Below, in pieces: positions 23,763-36,725 of a DNA stretch of 64,000 nucleotides. The position numbers and the translations under genes were made by a program. Origin of the DNA: Megalobrama amblycephala. Its lineage: Eukaryota; Chordata; Actinopteri; Cypriniformes; Xenocyprididae. Positions within the stretch are counted from its first letter, which is position 1. Every line of letters begins with the position of its first letter. Below the pieces are notes generated by a model. The model saw only the letters and a list, made by a program, of their open reading frames with translations. It made no database searches and was not told the origin of the DNA. The DNA lies in assembly GCF_018812025.1 (NCBI RefSeq), contig NC_063045.1, positions 55,514,457 through 55,578,456 on the forward strand. Direction: 5' to 3'.

Positions 23763-25790
23763 CTCTAGACTACGTAGGACGAAACCATGCAGTGAATTGG
23801 GGGTCATTTAGCCGGAAAATGCAGAAATAAGCCTTAATTTTGTTTTATTTGTAATTATTTGGTAGATTATACATTTATAATTTCTATTAAATTACTAATA
23901 GTAGCCTACTATTACTACTAAAACCGATCTCTGGGGGCCCCAAAAGTGCGTGGGCCCTTAGAATCGTCCTAACTTTTCCCCCCTTAGCGGCGCCCCTGTC
24001 TATTTACTATGAAGCTTTTACTGGCGACGTACTTGAGAGAAAATGGATTTCAAGTGATCTAATTTTCAGCAGTAAGAAAATATGTTTTGAAGCTTGATGT
24101 TTTGGAGAATATATGTTTTATATGTAATATGCGAATAGTAAGGACTGTGTAGTTTAATAGGAAGTACATGTAATTTAAGGAAAATATTTATATTTTTAGA
24201 ATTACTTTTTTTTTTTTTTTTTCAAACACTGTCTGTGGGGTAAAACGCCCCCAGCCACTAGGGGTAAAACGCACCCTTCTCACTATTCTGAACAGCAAAT
24301 CCTTTGTTTTTAGACCAAATGTCATCTAACTAGGTGGTTGAGTAAAAATATATATTTACATTTATATTTAAAAATGACTTCAAGTTAGCATCAGCTACCA
24401 AGTGAGCTAGTTTATGCTAACTAACTTGCTAGCTGATGCTAACTATTGTAAAATACTTCTCAAATAGTCTATTGTAATTAATTACTGGTTATGGTTAAGA
24501 CTTCATTGCTTATTTAGTTTATTTTAGTTGTGGTGGTACTGGTAGTAGTAGATTTTGCTGTAAATGTATTTTGCAAATTGTTTTGACAGGGGGCCCTGTG
24601 GTAAAACGCCCCCTTGATACAAATTTATTGTTTACTAAAAATCTAATAACATTAAAACTCTGGACATTTTTCATACTTGGTTTATAATTTATGTAATTGT
24701 CACTAAAATTATGATAACTATTCTGGACACATTTAAATTTTGTTTCGAAAAAAATACAAATTTAGCTTAAATACATTTAAATTTTGTTAATTTTAAAAAG
24801 AAAAGAAAAAAACTAAACAGTGTAGAGTTATAAAGGTGTTAGCCTATCTTAAAACCGTTATAACCATAACGGTTTCTTTGACCTCCTTTGATGATGTTCG
24901 CGCCTTATACTAACCCTTTTGTGGCTACGTTGTTTTGTTGAGTAGCCTATATAATATATTCTTATAGAATCTATGAAATAAGTTTAACCAAATCCTTTTC
25001 TTTGACCTCCTTTGGCGAAGTTCGAGCTTTAATTAGACCCCTCCCAACCCTTCGCACCCGCAGAACGGTGTTCGCTGACAGGGTGACAGAAGTTGGGCAT
25101 CGCTTTGCATGAGTGAGCGACTGACAGTTGTGAAACACTTGTTACTGCAGCACACTCAGTCTCTCGCTGTTTTATGTGCGATTTGCTTCTCGGAGCCGAA
25201 GCGCTGCATGTCATATGCTCACCGGCGCTTCGTTTCTAGACACCGATCGGTGAACCGCACCGGAGAAAAGGTGCCTTCACAGACTTCTCAGAAACACATT
25301 TTCAGTCGTAGGTAATGTATTTTTTTTATTATTCTAAAGCAAATATCCTGAAGACTTGTTGATATAGGCTAATTTGACTCTACATCCTTTAGTCAAAGGA
25401 TGCAATATTTAGTGTATGCATAAGCATTTAGAAGATGCTGGGGCTAGTTGTCACACAGGGAAGTTGTCACGGGGGCTGTATCTCGATAACCAAGGATTTG
25501 AGTCAAAAAGCAGCATTGACTCTGCATGTTCGTTTCAAGCATGTAGACACGATATCTTTTTATTTCAGCTCTGAAGTAACAATCATAATAAAACAAACAA
25601 CAGTGCAAAACTTAATAGGTAGCCTACGTTGTTGTGATACCGGTAGATGTTATTGATTATTGACATGATTATTTAAAAAAAAAAAAAAAAATGTTACCAT
25701 CAAATCTCCTACATTTTGGCTACAGGTTATCAAGGGTGAAGATCTGTTTAATTCTGCAGTCTGTGTGGTGTGTGTCTATAATGATTAAAT
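23763..25790. other. Non-coding; orphan transposon end and GGTAAAACGC motifs
   Basis: At 23930-24000 lies a hAT-like right end (CCCTTAGCGGCGCCCCTG) with no left partner. The motif GGTAAAACGC recurs at about 24239, 24264 and 24600 in a GGGG...CCCC setting. A T-run lies near 24208-24221. The rest is AT-rich and shows no supported coding sequence. Confidence 0.4.
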
Positions 25791-25800
25791 GTAAAAAAAA

Positions 25801-25881
<81 letters not shown>
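25791..25881. repeat. Poly-A followed by (TA)n microsatellite
   Basis: A run of about 28 A is directly followed by more than 30 TA dinucleotides. Frames across it (Ile-Tyr or Lys repeats) are artefacts. Confidence 0.95.
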
Positions 25882-25883
<2 letters not shown>

Positions 25884-26346
25884 ATGAACAGGAGCCTTTA
25901 TTTCTGATTGGTGAAGAAAGTTCCATCATCACTGACAGTAAGATAATCAGTTCACTTCCATAATATTTACCCTGTCTGGTACTAAGTCCTTTTCAGACTA
26001 TATAGATCCAAACGGCATGACCTTTATTGTCATGTATAGTCTATATTTAGTCAAGTAGCCTTTTATCTACTGTCCCAATTAGAGGATTACATGCGTTAAA
26101 ATGCTGCTCTGATGAATATGTTAAAATTCTGGTAGCTCAGAAGGCCTTTGGAGATTTCAAATTTATTCATTTTTAAAAGTAAAAATATTCCATTAAACCT
26201 CTCAATTTATGCTCATAAAACCTGCATGCGAATTAATAATAGGACAATAGTAGAATTCATTTTAAAGCAGTTTAGCATGTTGCACTGCAAAATATCTCAA
26301 CTTTGTAAAAGAATTTAATGTCAACTACCAGTCGATATTTAACAAA

Positions 26347-26828
26347 GGCCTGGTTTCACAGACAGGGCTTAGATTAAGCCAGGATTAGCCCTTAGTTCAA
26401 TGGGGATATTTAAGTAGCTTTTATAAACGTGCCTTAAAAAAAAAACATTACTGTGTGCATCTTGAGACGAAACAATGGCAGAGACATATTTCTGTCATGA
26501 TTCTGTCGCTGTAGTAAAGAGCACAAAGAATGGGGTTGAAAACAAAACAGTCTTAATAAATCCAAAAGAGCTCAGGAGATTGTTGAAGAAACTGAATACG
26601 CAATCACGTTTAACATTGAGATTTACAATGCCAGACAGGGAACAAAGGAAAACTCATATCTTAAATACACGTGGATAATCAGGGAGAACAGAAGCAAGGT
26701 TTGATGAACTAATTAACAAACTAGGTGACCAACTAGGAAAACATGAACACTGAAACTAAACAGATATGTCAGTGCATGTTGCTTTCAGTTAAAACAGCTC
26801 AAACATACATTTTAGTCTGGGACTAGGC
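26347..26828. repeat. Dispersed DNA element, right end replaced by MITE
   Basis: It begins GGCCTGGTTTCACAGACAGG and reaches TTTAGTCTGGGACTAGGCTT, a well-conserved cyprinid repeat. An extra segment of about 280 bp lies between ATGGCAGAGACATAT (26475) and ATGTCAGTGCATG (26765), and the expected GCCCTGTCTGTGAAACC end is absent because a TTAA MITE starts at 26829. The frame at 26475-26678 lies inside this repeat and is not regarded as a gene. Confidence 0.55.
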
Positions 26829-27291
26829 TTAAAGGGTTAGTTCACCCAAAAATTAAAATTCTGTCATCATTTACTCACCCTCATGTCATTCCAAACCCGT
26901 AAAGACTTTTGTTCATCTTCAGAACACAAATTAAGGTATTTAATGAGAGTTTTCTGTCCTTCCAATGACAGCCTACGCAACTACCACTTTGATGCTTCAA
27001 AAAGCTAATAAAGAGATCTTAGATCCTAGACCCTGTAACAAGTGTTTCACAACTGTCATCATATTAAACGATCAAGATCAAGACTAAACCACGCAATTCA
27101 TATGGATTCGTTTTACAATATCTTTATTAATGTTTTGAAGCGTCAAAAGTGTGTTGCATAGGATGTCATTGGAGGGACAGAAAGCTCTCAGATTGATGAA
27201 CAGAAGATGAACAAAAGTCTTAAGGGTTTGGAATGACATGATTGTGAGTAAATGATGACAGAATTTTCATTAGTTGGTGAACTAACCCTTA
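26829..27291. repeat. TTAA foldback MITE
   Basis: The element begins TTAAAGGGTTAGTTCACCC and ends GTTGGTGAACTAACCCTTA. The GTCATCATTTACTCACC arm is mirrored near 27235-27265. It is of the same family as 18611-19178. Confidence 0.8.
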
Positions 27292-27813
27292 GTCTTGAGA
27301 GAAACTGGGGGAAAATGTCATAAAGTGTAATTTCATAGACATTTCATACATAATCTCTTACCATATCTACCATAGATGTTTGAAAGGGGGGATTTCATGA
27401 AAATGCAAAAGTTTCATTTTTGCAAATGGAACTCAGCAAGAACAGAGAACATAAAGCCAATTTAATAAAATGACTGGCATTTGAGTTGAATTCAGTTTTG
27501 CATTTACACAGATGACATGAGTGCAAAATGTGAATTTAAGCAGCATTTACCTCCTAAGCTTGGTTTGTCATAGGAAGATTACAGTAGCTCTTTTGAAAAA
27601 TACATCACTGCAGACTGTTTTAAAATGCCGGGGAGCTGGAACAAAGAGAAGAGAAAAAAAAAAAACCTTTTTCGACCTTCATTTTCTGAAGTCTTTTTCA
27701 TTCAGGTACATTAAAGCACTTCAATTCATAAATAAAGAAGCAGTTATGTTACTAACACAAAAACCTTTGTGTTTTCGTCCAGCAGGTGGAGACAGAAGTG
27801 TTTTGACTGAAGG

Positions 27814-30800
27814 ATGGAGGGCTCTGGCTGGCAAGGTGGAGAAGAGCCACCTGGAAGCCACGTGTATGAGGTGACGGTGGTCCAAAACAGCACGGCCCCT
27901 CACAGCTTTCCCTTCGCAGACGTAGCCCTGCTGCAGACCTTCAAGCCGCTCATCATCCCCTGTTACGTTCTTGTGCTGCTGGTGGGCGTCTTTGGCAACT
28001 ACCTTCTGATTTACGTCATCTGCCGCACGAGGAAGATGCACAACGTCACCAACTTCTTCATCGGTAACCTGGCCTTCTCGGACATGTTGATGTGTGTGAC
28101 CTGCGTCCCCTTCACGCTGGCCTACGCCTTCAGCCCTCACGGATGGACGTTCGGACGCTTCATGTGCTACCTGGTGTTCTTGATCCAGCCTGTCACTGTA
28201 TACGTTTCTGTTTTCACTCTCACAGCCATTGCCGTTGACAGGTGAGTGCAGCCAACGGACCCTCTAATGGTCTCGCTAGTGGCTCAGGCATGTACGTGAC
28301 GCAGATAAAACTAAGTGGGGTTAAAGTGGGTCAGATCACTTGAGATGAAAGGATGTGCACTGAATGATTTTAAAAAGGGTTTTTCATCTTTGGAGATCAT
28401 TAGAGGTCTCAATAAAGTGAAGACTGCAGTTTGCTGCTGTTTCCCCACTACTGCTTTTAATGTTTGTTGACAATATGGATTTTTTTCTTGATTTCTTAAA
28501 GGGTTAGTTCACCCAAAAATGAAAATTCTGTCATTTATTACTTACCCTCATGCCGTTCCACACCCATAAGACCGTTAATCTTCGGAACACAAATGAAGAT
28601 ATTTTAGTTGAAATCCGATGACTCTGTGAGCCATCTCTCAAGATCCATAAAGGTACTAAAAACATATTTAAATCAGTTCATGTGAGTACAGTGATTCAAT
28701 ATTAATATTATAAAGTGACGAGAATATTTTTGGTGCGGCAAAAAAAAAAAAAAAAAACTTATTTAGTGATGGCATATTTTAAAACACTGCTTCATAGGGG
28801 TGTGACGAGACAGGTATCTCACGAGACGAGACGAGACTCGAGACTGAGTTCACGAGACGAGACGAGACAAGATTTTTACACGCTATTTTTAAGAAATCCT
28901 CAATGGTGAAATCATGACTAGAAAAAATATTCTGCAGGTGTATTTGAAATGTTTTAACTAATCATCTTGTAATGAATGTCATTTCAGTTCTACTTTCTGA
29001 GTATGAATTATCATATGCAGTAAAAGACAACAATACTCAAGCACTGTAAAAGATTTTGCTACTAACTCAACTGACTGACTTCTCTTCTATATGATTTCAG
29101 TCTCTTCAGACCTTACTGTACATGATTTATGAGCTTCTACAACTTTTGACCTCCTAACTGAACTCCTTTCCACAAACTGATCATAGAAATAAAAACAGTA
29201 TAAATAAAAATGTTAACACTTTACAATAAGGTCTCATTTATTAACATTAATGTATTAACCAACATCAACTAACAATAAGCAATATATTTGCTACAGTATT
29301 TATTAATCTTTGTTTATGTTAGTTGATAAAAATAGTCATTTATTGTTAGTTCATGATAGTTCACAGTGCATTAACTAATGTTAACAAATGAAACCTTATT
29401 GTTTGTGCTTAATAAGATTAAGAGAAAACTGTTATTCGTTTCATGGTAACACTTTACATTAAGTGCAACCATAATCACACTCTCTCAATATTCAAAGTGC
29501 AAATAAGACCACATTTTTCTTTGATACAGAGCTAAGAGATGGTTACAACTACACTGCCCAGCCTAAAATAGCTTTCATATTGAGAGATATCTGTATTCAT
29601 CAGGGAGCCGCTTTCAAAATGGGGGGTATTGAGATCGCGTTTGAATGCGCGCTCCTGTTTACTTTCACTTTCAGCGATCGCGCATAACTCTGTAAATATG
29701 GAGCGGCGGCGTCCGTTATCCAACTGAATTAAATGTTTTTTTTATTTAAACACAAAGCAAAACGACAGTGGAGGCGTAATGTAAACGTAACGGTGGCATA
29801 TTCTTTCCTAATCATCCTAACCACTCTGTCATGGCAATATCACGAGACTACTTTTCGCCTCGACGAGAAATCTCGTCACAGTTTAGTCTCGTGACACGAG
29901 ATCTCGTCACACCCCTACTGCTCCATGAAGCTTCGGAGCGTTATGAATCAGCGTGTCGAATCATGATTCGGATCATGCGTCAAACCGCCAAACTACTGAA
30001 ATCATGTGACTTTGGCGCAGGGGTGTCCAAACTTTTTTAAAAGGGGGCCGGTTCCTTTTCTATATAATATATATATACAAAAAATATATAAAATTTATAT
30101 TAGGCCTACATGTTTTGTTTCTTGAAAACAAGTAGTTTGAGATAGGACACAGATTCAAATTGAATACACAAACAATATCTATAAAACTTAACCTCGTTTT
30201 TTTAAAGGGTGAAATTTAAATATTATTACTGAGTTAGAACTCTATTCTTATTTGAATTAAAATTATTCTAATTAGATCACCGCAGGTAAAACCACACGTC
30301 ACCTCACTACATGGTAAAAAGTAAAAATATTGTTTCTATATCTAGAATGGTTTTAAGGTATTAGTCTATAAACACATTTAATATAAATACGAATGCACAA
30401 AACTGCAAGTTTATGACAAAAATATTCTGTAATGTGGCCTTATTGGCATTCAATACAAGTCTACATTAAAAATGAAATAAAATATTAACCTACATTTCTG
30501 ACAATATACCATGGTTACAGTTAGTGTTACCACAGTAAATCCATGATAAATGTTGGTGAATTGTTGGTTGAAGTATTCTAACTGGATCGGCTCAATGTTT
30601 CTCCTGATTTGCCCGTTAGTGTTGTTGATTCAGTCAGCGCTGTTTCAACTGGCTTTAAACTGAATTAAATAACAGAGAGATTTGCAGCTTGTACCTGAGA
30701 CATCTAAGCCGAACTCGAACACTTCTCGATGGCTGTTTAATGTTCGTGTGATCGAGACATTCAGCAAATAAACAGCTTGTGACTCACAAGTTGTGAGTCG

Positions 30801-32688
30801 CGCAATGCGCACAAGTAGCGCTGTTCCGTTCCGCTTTTGGTGCGTTAATATTTCCCTTGCCTAAAATGTAGTACTGCCGCCTTGTGGTGACATTGTGAAA
30901 CTGCACAATTTGTAAATTATGCATGGCGGGCCACACATAATATATTTTAATAGACAAGCTGCGGGTCGCTTAAAATTAATCCCCGGGGCGTAGTTTGGAC
31001 ACCCCTGCTTTGGCGCTCCGAACAGCAGATTCGACACACTGATTCATTAAGCTCCGATGCTTCCTGAAGCAGTGTTTTGAAATCGGCCATTACGGGTGTG
31101 GAACGGCATGAGGGTAAGTAATTAATGAAAGAATTTTCATTTTTGGGTGAACTAACCCTTTAACTCACAAAGTCTGTCAAGAACATGTCTGTGTCATATT
31201 TCCCCCCATAAAACCCATACAGAAAGAAATAATTATATTTTATTGTAGAAAATATTAGCCTATTTTAAGATCTTTGCATTGTGATATTATTTCATATTTT
31301 CTTAATCCATTACTTCAAATAATCTTTTTACTGTAATCTCAAAATAATAATAAAAATAAAATCGTAAAAATTATAATAATATTTAATAAGTATAATTTTA
31401 TTTAACGAATAAAACTAATAAAAAGTTGTAAGTTTTTTTCCCAAATGTTTACTGTAGTAAAAATAATTATATTGATTCTGATATTGACAATTAAAATTAT
31501 TTTATAATATAAATAATGAGTAAATAAGAATTATGCATTTTTCTATTAATGCGAATAATGAGAATTTAACAAAACAAAACTCAAATTCATGAATTTAATG
31601 ATAAAAAATGAACTTCGTTCATCTTCGCAAAAAAGTATTCTCGTCGCTTTATAATATTAAGGTTGAACCACTGTGGTCACATGAACTGTTTTAAATGTGT
31701 CTTTAGTGGCTTTCTGGGCATCTGAAAGTGTTAATGATCTTGCTGGCAATAGAGGCCTCACGGAGCCATCGGATTTTTATCAAAAATATCTTAATTTGTG
31801 TTCCGAAGATGAACAAAGGTCTTACAGGTGTGAAACGACATGAGGGTGAGTAATAAATGACAGAATTTTCATTTTTGGGAGAAATAACCCTTTAATGCTA
31901 CAAAAATATTAATATGTTCTTAAAATAGGCTTCTTTTTCTTCATACAAAATATGATTTTTACAGTTTAATTTAATTTAGGGCTAATATTTGGAAGAAAAA
32001 TGAGTAAATTATAATATAATATAATGGCAATATCTCTGTGTGTTTTAACAGGTATTATGCTACAGTTCACCCTTTGAAGAAGCGAATCTCAATGGCGGCT
32101 TGTGGTTACATACTGTCTGGGATCTGGCTGCTGTCGTGTGTGCTAGTCGCTCCCGCTGTGGCCCACACGTATCATGTAGAGTTCAGAGAAGAGGGTCTGA
32201 CCATCTGTGAGGAGTTCTGGTTGGGCCAGGAGACCCAGCGGCTGGTGTACGCCTACAGCACACTGCTACTGACCTACATCCTCCCTTTATCCGCAGTCTG
32301 TGTCTCTTACTTCTGCATCTCCGTCAAACTCCGTAACTGCGTGGCCCCCGGACACCGCACGCGGGACCAGGCCGAGGCCCAGCGTGCACGCAAGCGTAAG
32401 ATATTCAGGCTGGTGTCTCTAGTGGTGGCGGCGTTCGCCGTCTGCTGGCTGCCCATCCATGTGTTCAATGTGCTGCGTGACATCGACATCCACCTCATCG
32501 ACAAGCGGCATTTCCTGTTGATCCAGTTGTTGTGTCATCTGTGCGCCATGAGCTCGTCCTGCTGCAACCCGTTCCTGTATGCGTGGCTCCACGACCGCTT
32601 CCGTGCAGAACTGCGCAAGATGTTCACCTGCCACCGCCGCATCGGCATACCCGCCAACCAATGCGCGACAGCGAGCGTCGTACTATGA
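27814..32688 (+). CDS. prlhr: Prolactin-releasing-peptide receptor type GPCR
   Basis: A class A G-protein-coupled receptor of the PrRP receptor (PRLHR/GPR10) group, expected in the plasma membrane of neuroendocrine cells and to bind RFamide peptides. Exon 1 is 27814-28241 and exon 2 is 32052-32688, giving 354 residues. The start has A at -3 and G at +4. Visible: an N-glycosylation site N25-S-T, N62 in TM1, LAFSD with D90 in TM2, disulfide cysteines C118 and C195, DRY at 142-144, CWLP at 274-277 in TM6 and NPFLY at 315-319 in TM7. The phrases [20 protein letters not shown] and HTYHVE...CEEFW fit PRLHR. The chain ends SVVL, close to the PDZ-binding SVVI of human PRLHR. The GT-AG intron (AG|GTGAGT, TTTTAACAG|G) cuts the DRY arginine codon. 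The subtype among fish prlhr paralogues (prlhr2-like is my guess) is not settled. Confidence 0.92.
28795..29917. mobile_element. Non-autonomous hAT element (TAGGGGTGTGACG family)
   Basis: Left end TAGGGGTGTGACGAGACAGG, right end ...CTCGTCACACCCCTA. The target duplication is CTGCTTCA at 28787-28794 and CTGCTCCA at 29918-29925, with one mismatch. The interior matches 2010-3074 in inverse order. It has no transposase. Confidence 0.85.
30018..31007. mobile_element. Non-autonomous hAT element (CAGGGGTGTCCAAACT family)
   Basis: The ends are CAGGGGTGTCCAAACT and AGTTTGGACACCCCTG, a 16-bp perfect inverted repeat. The target duplication CTTTGGCG is perfect (30010-30017 and 31008-31015). It is 990 bp, AT-rich, with no coding frame. 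This family differs from its neighbour at 28795. Confidence 0.88.
31618..31894. repeat. Half TTAA MITE in prlhr intron
   Basis: Only the right arm of the GGGTTAGTTCACCC family is present (from about CTCGTCGCTTTATAATATTA to CATTTTTGGGAGAAATAACCC). It resembles the outer copy at 61022-62558 more than the inner one. Confidence 0.65.
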
Positions 32689-33119
32689 TATCACTGTGGG
32701 CATCAGAATAGCTGAAAACTCAGGAGTGCAATTTATTAAAGGCCAACAAAATGTAAATACAAGAAAAAACATGATGAATGGAAACACTTGAGGCCCAAAT
32801 ATGCTCATGGCGAAGTTTAAAGTTTCATTCTTCACTTAGGGGTAAAATTTATACAGCTAGTGAACATCTCAATTGAAGTGGAGAAGTCATCAAAGAAAGT
32901 TGAGTCTCAGAGCCACACCTACCTATTGTGTAAACACCACGGACCAATGGGAGTTCAAAGGCGTTTGCCAGCTGGAACAAACTTTTCCGGAAAGTTGCTT
33001 TGGCAAGTTGTTTCAAACTCCCGAAACGAACTCCAGATTAACTTAGTTTTAGCCTGATTTTGTTCAAAATAATGTCACACCAGTTTGTTCTTCAGTTTCA
33101 CTTGAAGTATATCAAGGTC
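32689..33119. other. prlhr 3' flank / probable 3'UTR
   Basis: Non-coding sequence directly after the receptor stop codon. No canonical AATAAA was located before the next transposon. The part from about 32880 looks repeat-derived. Confidence 0.4.
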
Positions 33120-34051
33120 TTAAAGGTGCCGTAGAACGTCTTTTTAAAAGATGGAATGTAAGTCTAATGTGTCCCCTGAATGTGTCTGTGAAGTTTCAGC
33201 TCAAAATACCTCATAGATTTTTTATTCAGTTTTTTAACTGCCTATTTTGGGGCATCATTAAATATGCGCCGATTCAGGCTGCGCGGCCCCTTTAAATCTC
33301 GTGCTCCCCACCCACGGAGCTTGCGCTTGCCTTAAACAGCATAAACAAAGTTCACACAGCTAATATAACCCTCAAAATGGATCTTTACAAAGTGTTTGTC
33401 ATGCAGCGTGCCTAATTGCGTAAGTATAGTATTTATTTGGATGTTTACATTTTATTCTGAATGAGTTTGAGGCTATGCTCCGTGGCTAACGGCTAATGCT
33501 ACACTGTTGGAGAGATTTATAAAGAATGAAGTTGTGTTTATGAATTATACAGACTGCAAGTGTTTAAAAATGAAAATAACGACAGTCTTGTCTCCGTGAA
33601 TACAGTAAGAAACGATGGTAACTTTAACCACTTTTAACAGTACATTAGCAACATGCTAACGAAACATTTAGAAAGACAATTTACAAATATCACTATCATG
33701 TTATCATGGATCATGTCAGTTATTATTGCTCCATCTGCCATTTTTCGCTATTGTCCTTGCTTGCTTACCTAGTCTGATGATTCAGCTGTGCACAGATCCA
33801 GACGTCCTTCCCTTGTGTAATGCCTTGAACATGAGCTGGCATATGCAAATATTGGGGGCGTACATATTAATGATCCCGATGTTATGTTGAGATTCGCCTG
33901 TTCTTCGGAGGTCTTTTAAACAAATGAGATTTATATAAGAAGGAGGAAACAATGGTGTTTGAGACTCACTATATGTCATTTCCATGTACTGAACTCTTGT
34001 TATTCAACTATGCCAAGGTAAATTCAATTTTTAATTCTAGGGCACCTTTAA
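33120..34051. repeat. TTAA MITE, GGTGCCGTAGAA family
   Basis: The ends TTAAAGGTGCCGTAGAACG and ...TCTAGGGCACCTTTAA are inverted repeats with TTAA at both sides. The copies at 44362-45334 and 49388-50147 are in the opposite orientation. There is no transposase; a 67-codon antisense frame (33782-33985) recurs as a 73-codon frame in the copy at 44362 but shows no domain. Confidence 0.8.
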
Positions 34052-36141
34052 GGCTACATTAATATGGATATTTGAAAATGGCATTTCCATTTCAATCCAT
34101 TCCACACTAGCATTCAATTTTCAATTAGCATTTTTCAAACGTTTCTTTCCCAACAAACAGTAATTTCAACGTATGACTTCGTCATACTCATATTCTAGGC
34201 AGAATGTGAGTCTGATACTGCTCCATTGCACTTGAATTATGGGGCGTGTCTTAACCGAACCAGTAAAAAAACAAAACTCTGCACTCAATTGGATAGACCT
34301 ACAACCAATCAGAGCAACGCAGTAAGTGACGTATGTTGAACTTGTACTTAAACTTTTGCCGAATCCCGTTGGAAGGACGGCAAACACATCTTTCCCATCG
34401 ACAAATGCCTTGATTGCGGTTCTTTGTTCGTCTTTTAAAATTAATGTGTTTATGCATGAATTGACTACTATTTTGAAGAATGAAGAACAAAAGTGAAGAG
34501 TAAACCAGATGGATGAAGATCGCTACTCCTGTCTAGTGTGCTTTATTGTTGATTAATAAGAGGGCAACACGACACCATTTTCAACTAAAAATGGAAAACT
34601 TTTAATGTGTTTTGGCCGTTCATTTATACGTGGTGGTTTTGGGTGTTTAAAAATTGTAACTTTTGAAACTATATCTGTGTAAACTACAAAACGCAAATTT
34701 GTGAAAACAGTGACGTTTCTACTGTTTCTTTACAAAGTGACATTGCCATCTACTGGCATGGCATGCATAATACAGCATTTTTAGTCATTTTAAATCATCA
34801 ATGTGAACGCATTTTAGTACATTGTTGTGTAAATGTACCCTAACTCCTGAAAGATATCACACATACATATCTATGGGAACAATATGCGTCACATCCTCTA
34901 AACATGCGTCATCGTGTTCAAAATCAAACACTTCTGATTTCACATTCCACACTACAACACGAAAACAGCATTTTCAAATGAATCCACTTGATTAGTTTAG
35001 ACATAGCCTTAATGTAATTGAAAGATGCTCCATTAGGACTGCTGTGTTACTGGCTGATTCATTACTGCTAGTTATTGACACATAACAGATGATTCTAACC
35101 TCCATGTTGGGCTGTTTTCAAAAGATCCCACAACAGTGAAATCAACATGAAATTGCATTCGCAACCAGGTTTTCTTCTGCAGTGTTGTGTTTTATGAGTG
35201 GAACAGGATATTCAATGTGAAAAAGGACAGGAATTGACATTTTGCTTCAAGAGAACATTGCAAAGGAAGCTCTTTCTTTGTAATCATGCACAATAAAACC
35301 AGAAAACTGAATTAAGCAAGTAGCCTAAATAGAGTCCATTTTGATTTCATGTTGACTTTGAGAGTCCCAGAAGTCTGTGCGCTCCAGTAATGACTACTTT
35401 TTGCCATTTATTTTTTCCATTAGCAATCTCCTGCTAAAGTCTGATATGCGTCATGGAGGGAAACCAAAAAAAAACAAAAAAAAAAGGTAAACTGATTCAT
35501 CTGTGCTTGAAAGCGTCTGCTTCTGCAACAAGCGGTTTAAATTATTGCATGCTATTAAAAATAAAATAAAATTTTACTTTTAATCAAATGGTGTTTTGGT
35601 GATTTTTGGATTTTCAATGTACACTACTGTTCAAAGGTTTGGGGTCTGTAAGATTTTTTAATGATTAAAAAAAAAAAAAAGCCTCTTCAAGGCTGCATTT
35701 ATTTGATCAAAAATACGGTAAAAATAGTATTAGTGTTAAATACCTATTATTAAATATTACTAAGATTTTTTTAAAAGAAATTAATACTTTTAGGGGCCAC
35801 TTACACAACTAAAAACTGAAAACTTTTTTACATGTTTTGGTCGTTTATTTACATGACAACTGTGTTTTGGGAGCCTGAAAATGCAAACTTTTGAAAATGT
35901 GTTTTTTTGAAAACAATACCATTATTGTCTCCGTGTAAACTACAAAAACGCTGTTGTGAAAACGCTGGCATCATGCGCATGCGCCTTACATGTTCAGTGT
36001 TTAGGCACGTAGTGTTTATTTACAAAATGACTTCAACTACTGGCCTGGGGCCTGTACCATGATGGTAGTTGAAGAAACTCAGGGTTGCAGGATTAGTTTC
36101 GAGTTGACAAAACAAAACCACTCCAATCTGGCTTTGTTGGT
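34052..36141. other. Non-coding, repeat-rich intergenic DNA
   Basis: Contains a common cyprinid repeat beginning ACTGTTCAAAGGTTTGGGGT at about 35628, and paired copies of an element with AAAACGCAAA/GTGTAAACTACAAAACGC motifs near 34600-34740 and 35800-35960. No gene. Confidence 0.4.
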
Positions 36142-36150
36142 ACCATGATG

Positions 36151-36725
36151 TTGTCTGGCTATCACCAGACCAAGCTCAATTTAAAAATGAACATTGGTCT
36201 GGGGAGTTTGCTATGTATTTCCTACTGCACAAGAGGCGTGATCAACGAGCATTATTCACGCAATTGGACAGTCCTTCAACCAATCAGATCAAGGATCCGG
36301 GTGATGTACTTTTGCAGAGCGACGCGAAAACTCCAGACAGGTTTAGTTTGTATTGGTTTGTAGCATTGATCAGCGGTTTGCAGAAGCAGCAATGGCATCG
36401 AGCGATTTTTGCAGGTTGTGCAAAAAAAAACATGAAAATGAGTGATATTTACACCCAGTCGAGCGATTTGTTTGCTAAACTAAACGTTGAGAGGTTAAAA
36501 GGAATTGGATTGACGGTCGTGCGAGAGACGTCATCGTGTTATACCCGCCCAGAGCCATAGAAAGAGCTCTGTACCCACCAATAGCGAGCAAGGTGGATAA
36601 GCCAGTCTGTGATTGGTTCCCGCAAAAGTGTAACAGATGCAGCAGAAATGAATGTACGGGTTTCCAGACTGAGTTGCCGGGTGAAATCAAATCGCCGGCA
36701 GATCAGGCTGGGTTTACCCAGTCTA
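36151..36725. mobile_element. MITE with 9-bp target duplication (copy 2)
   Basis: It starts TTGTCTGGCTATCACCAGAC and ends GGGTTTACCCAGTCTA. The 9-bp duplication ACCATGATG lies at 36142-36150 and 36726-36734. It matches copy 1 (9795-10725) at both ends (for example GGTGATCAACGAGC-type and CCAGTCTGTGATTGG segments) but lacks about 350 bp of the interior. Confidence 0.8.

Larger units (their letters stand above)
28496..31163. repeat. TTAA MITE carrying two hAT insertions, in prlhr intron
   Basis: The outer ends are TTAAAGGGTTAGTTCACCC at 28496 and GGGTGAACTAACCCTTTAA at 31163. Without the two hAT elements (28795-29917 and 30018-31007) the rest matches the intact family copy at 61554-62323, including the CTTCGGAGC and TGATTCGACACAC segments. 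It lies wholly inside the prlhr intron. Confidence 0.85.

Noticed and set aside
25691..25963. Frame with Lys then Ile-Tyr repeats
   Set aside because: Produced by poly-A plus (TA)n.
27721..28140. Minus-strand 139-codon frame
   Set aside because: Antisense to prlhr exon 1, which carries clear GPCR motifs.
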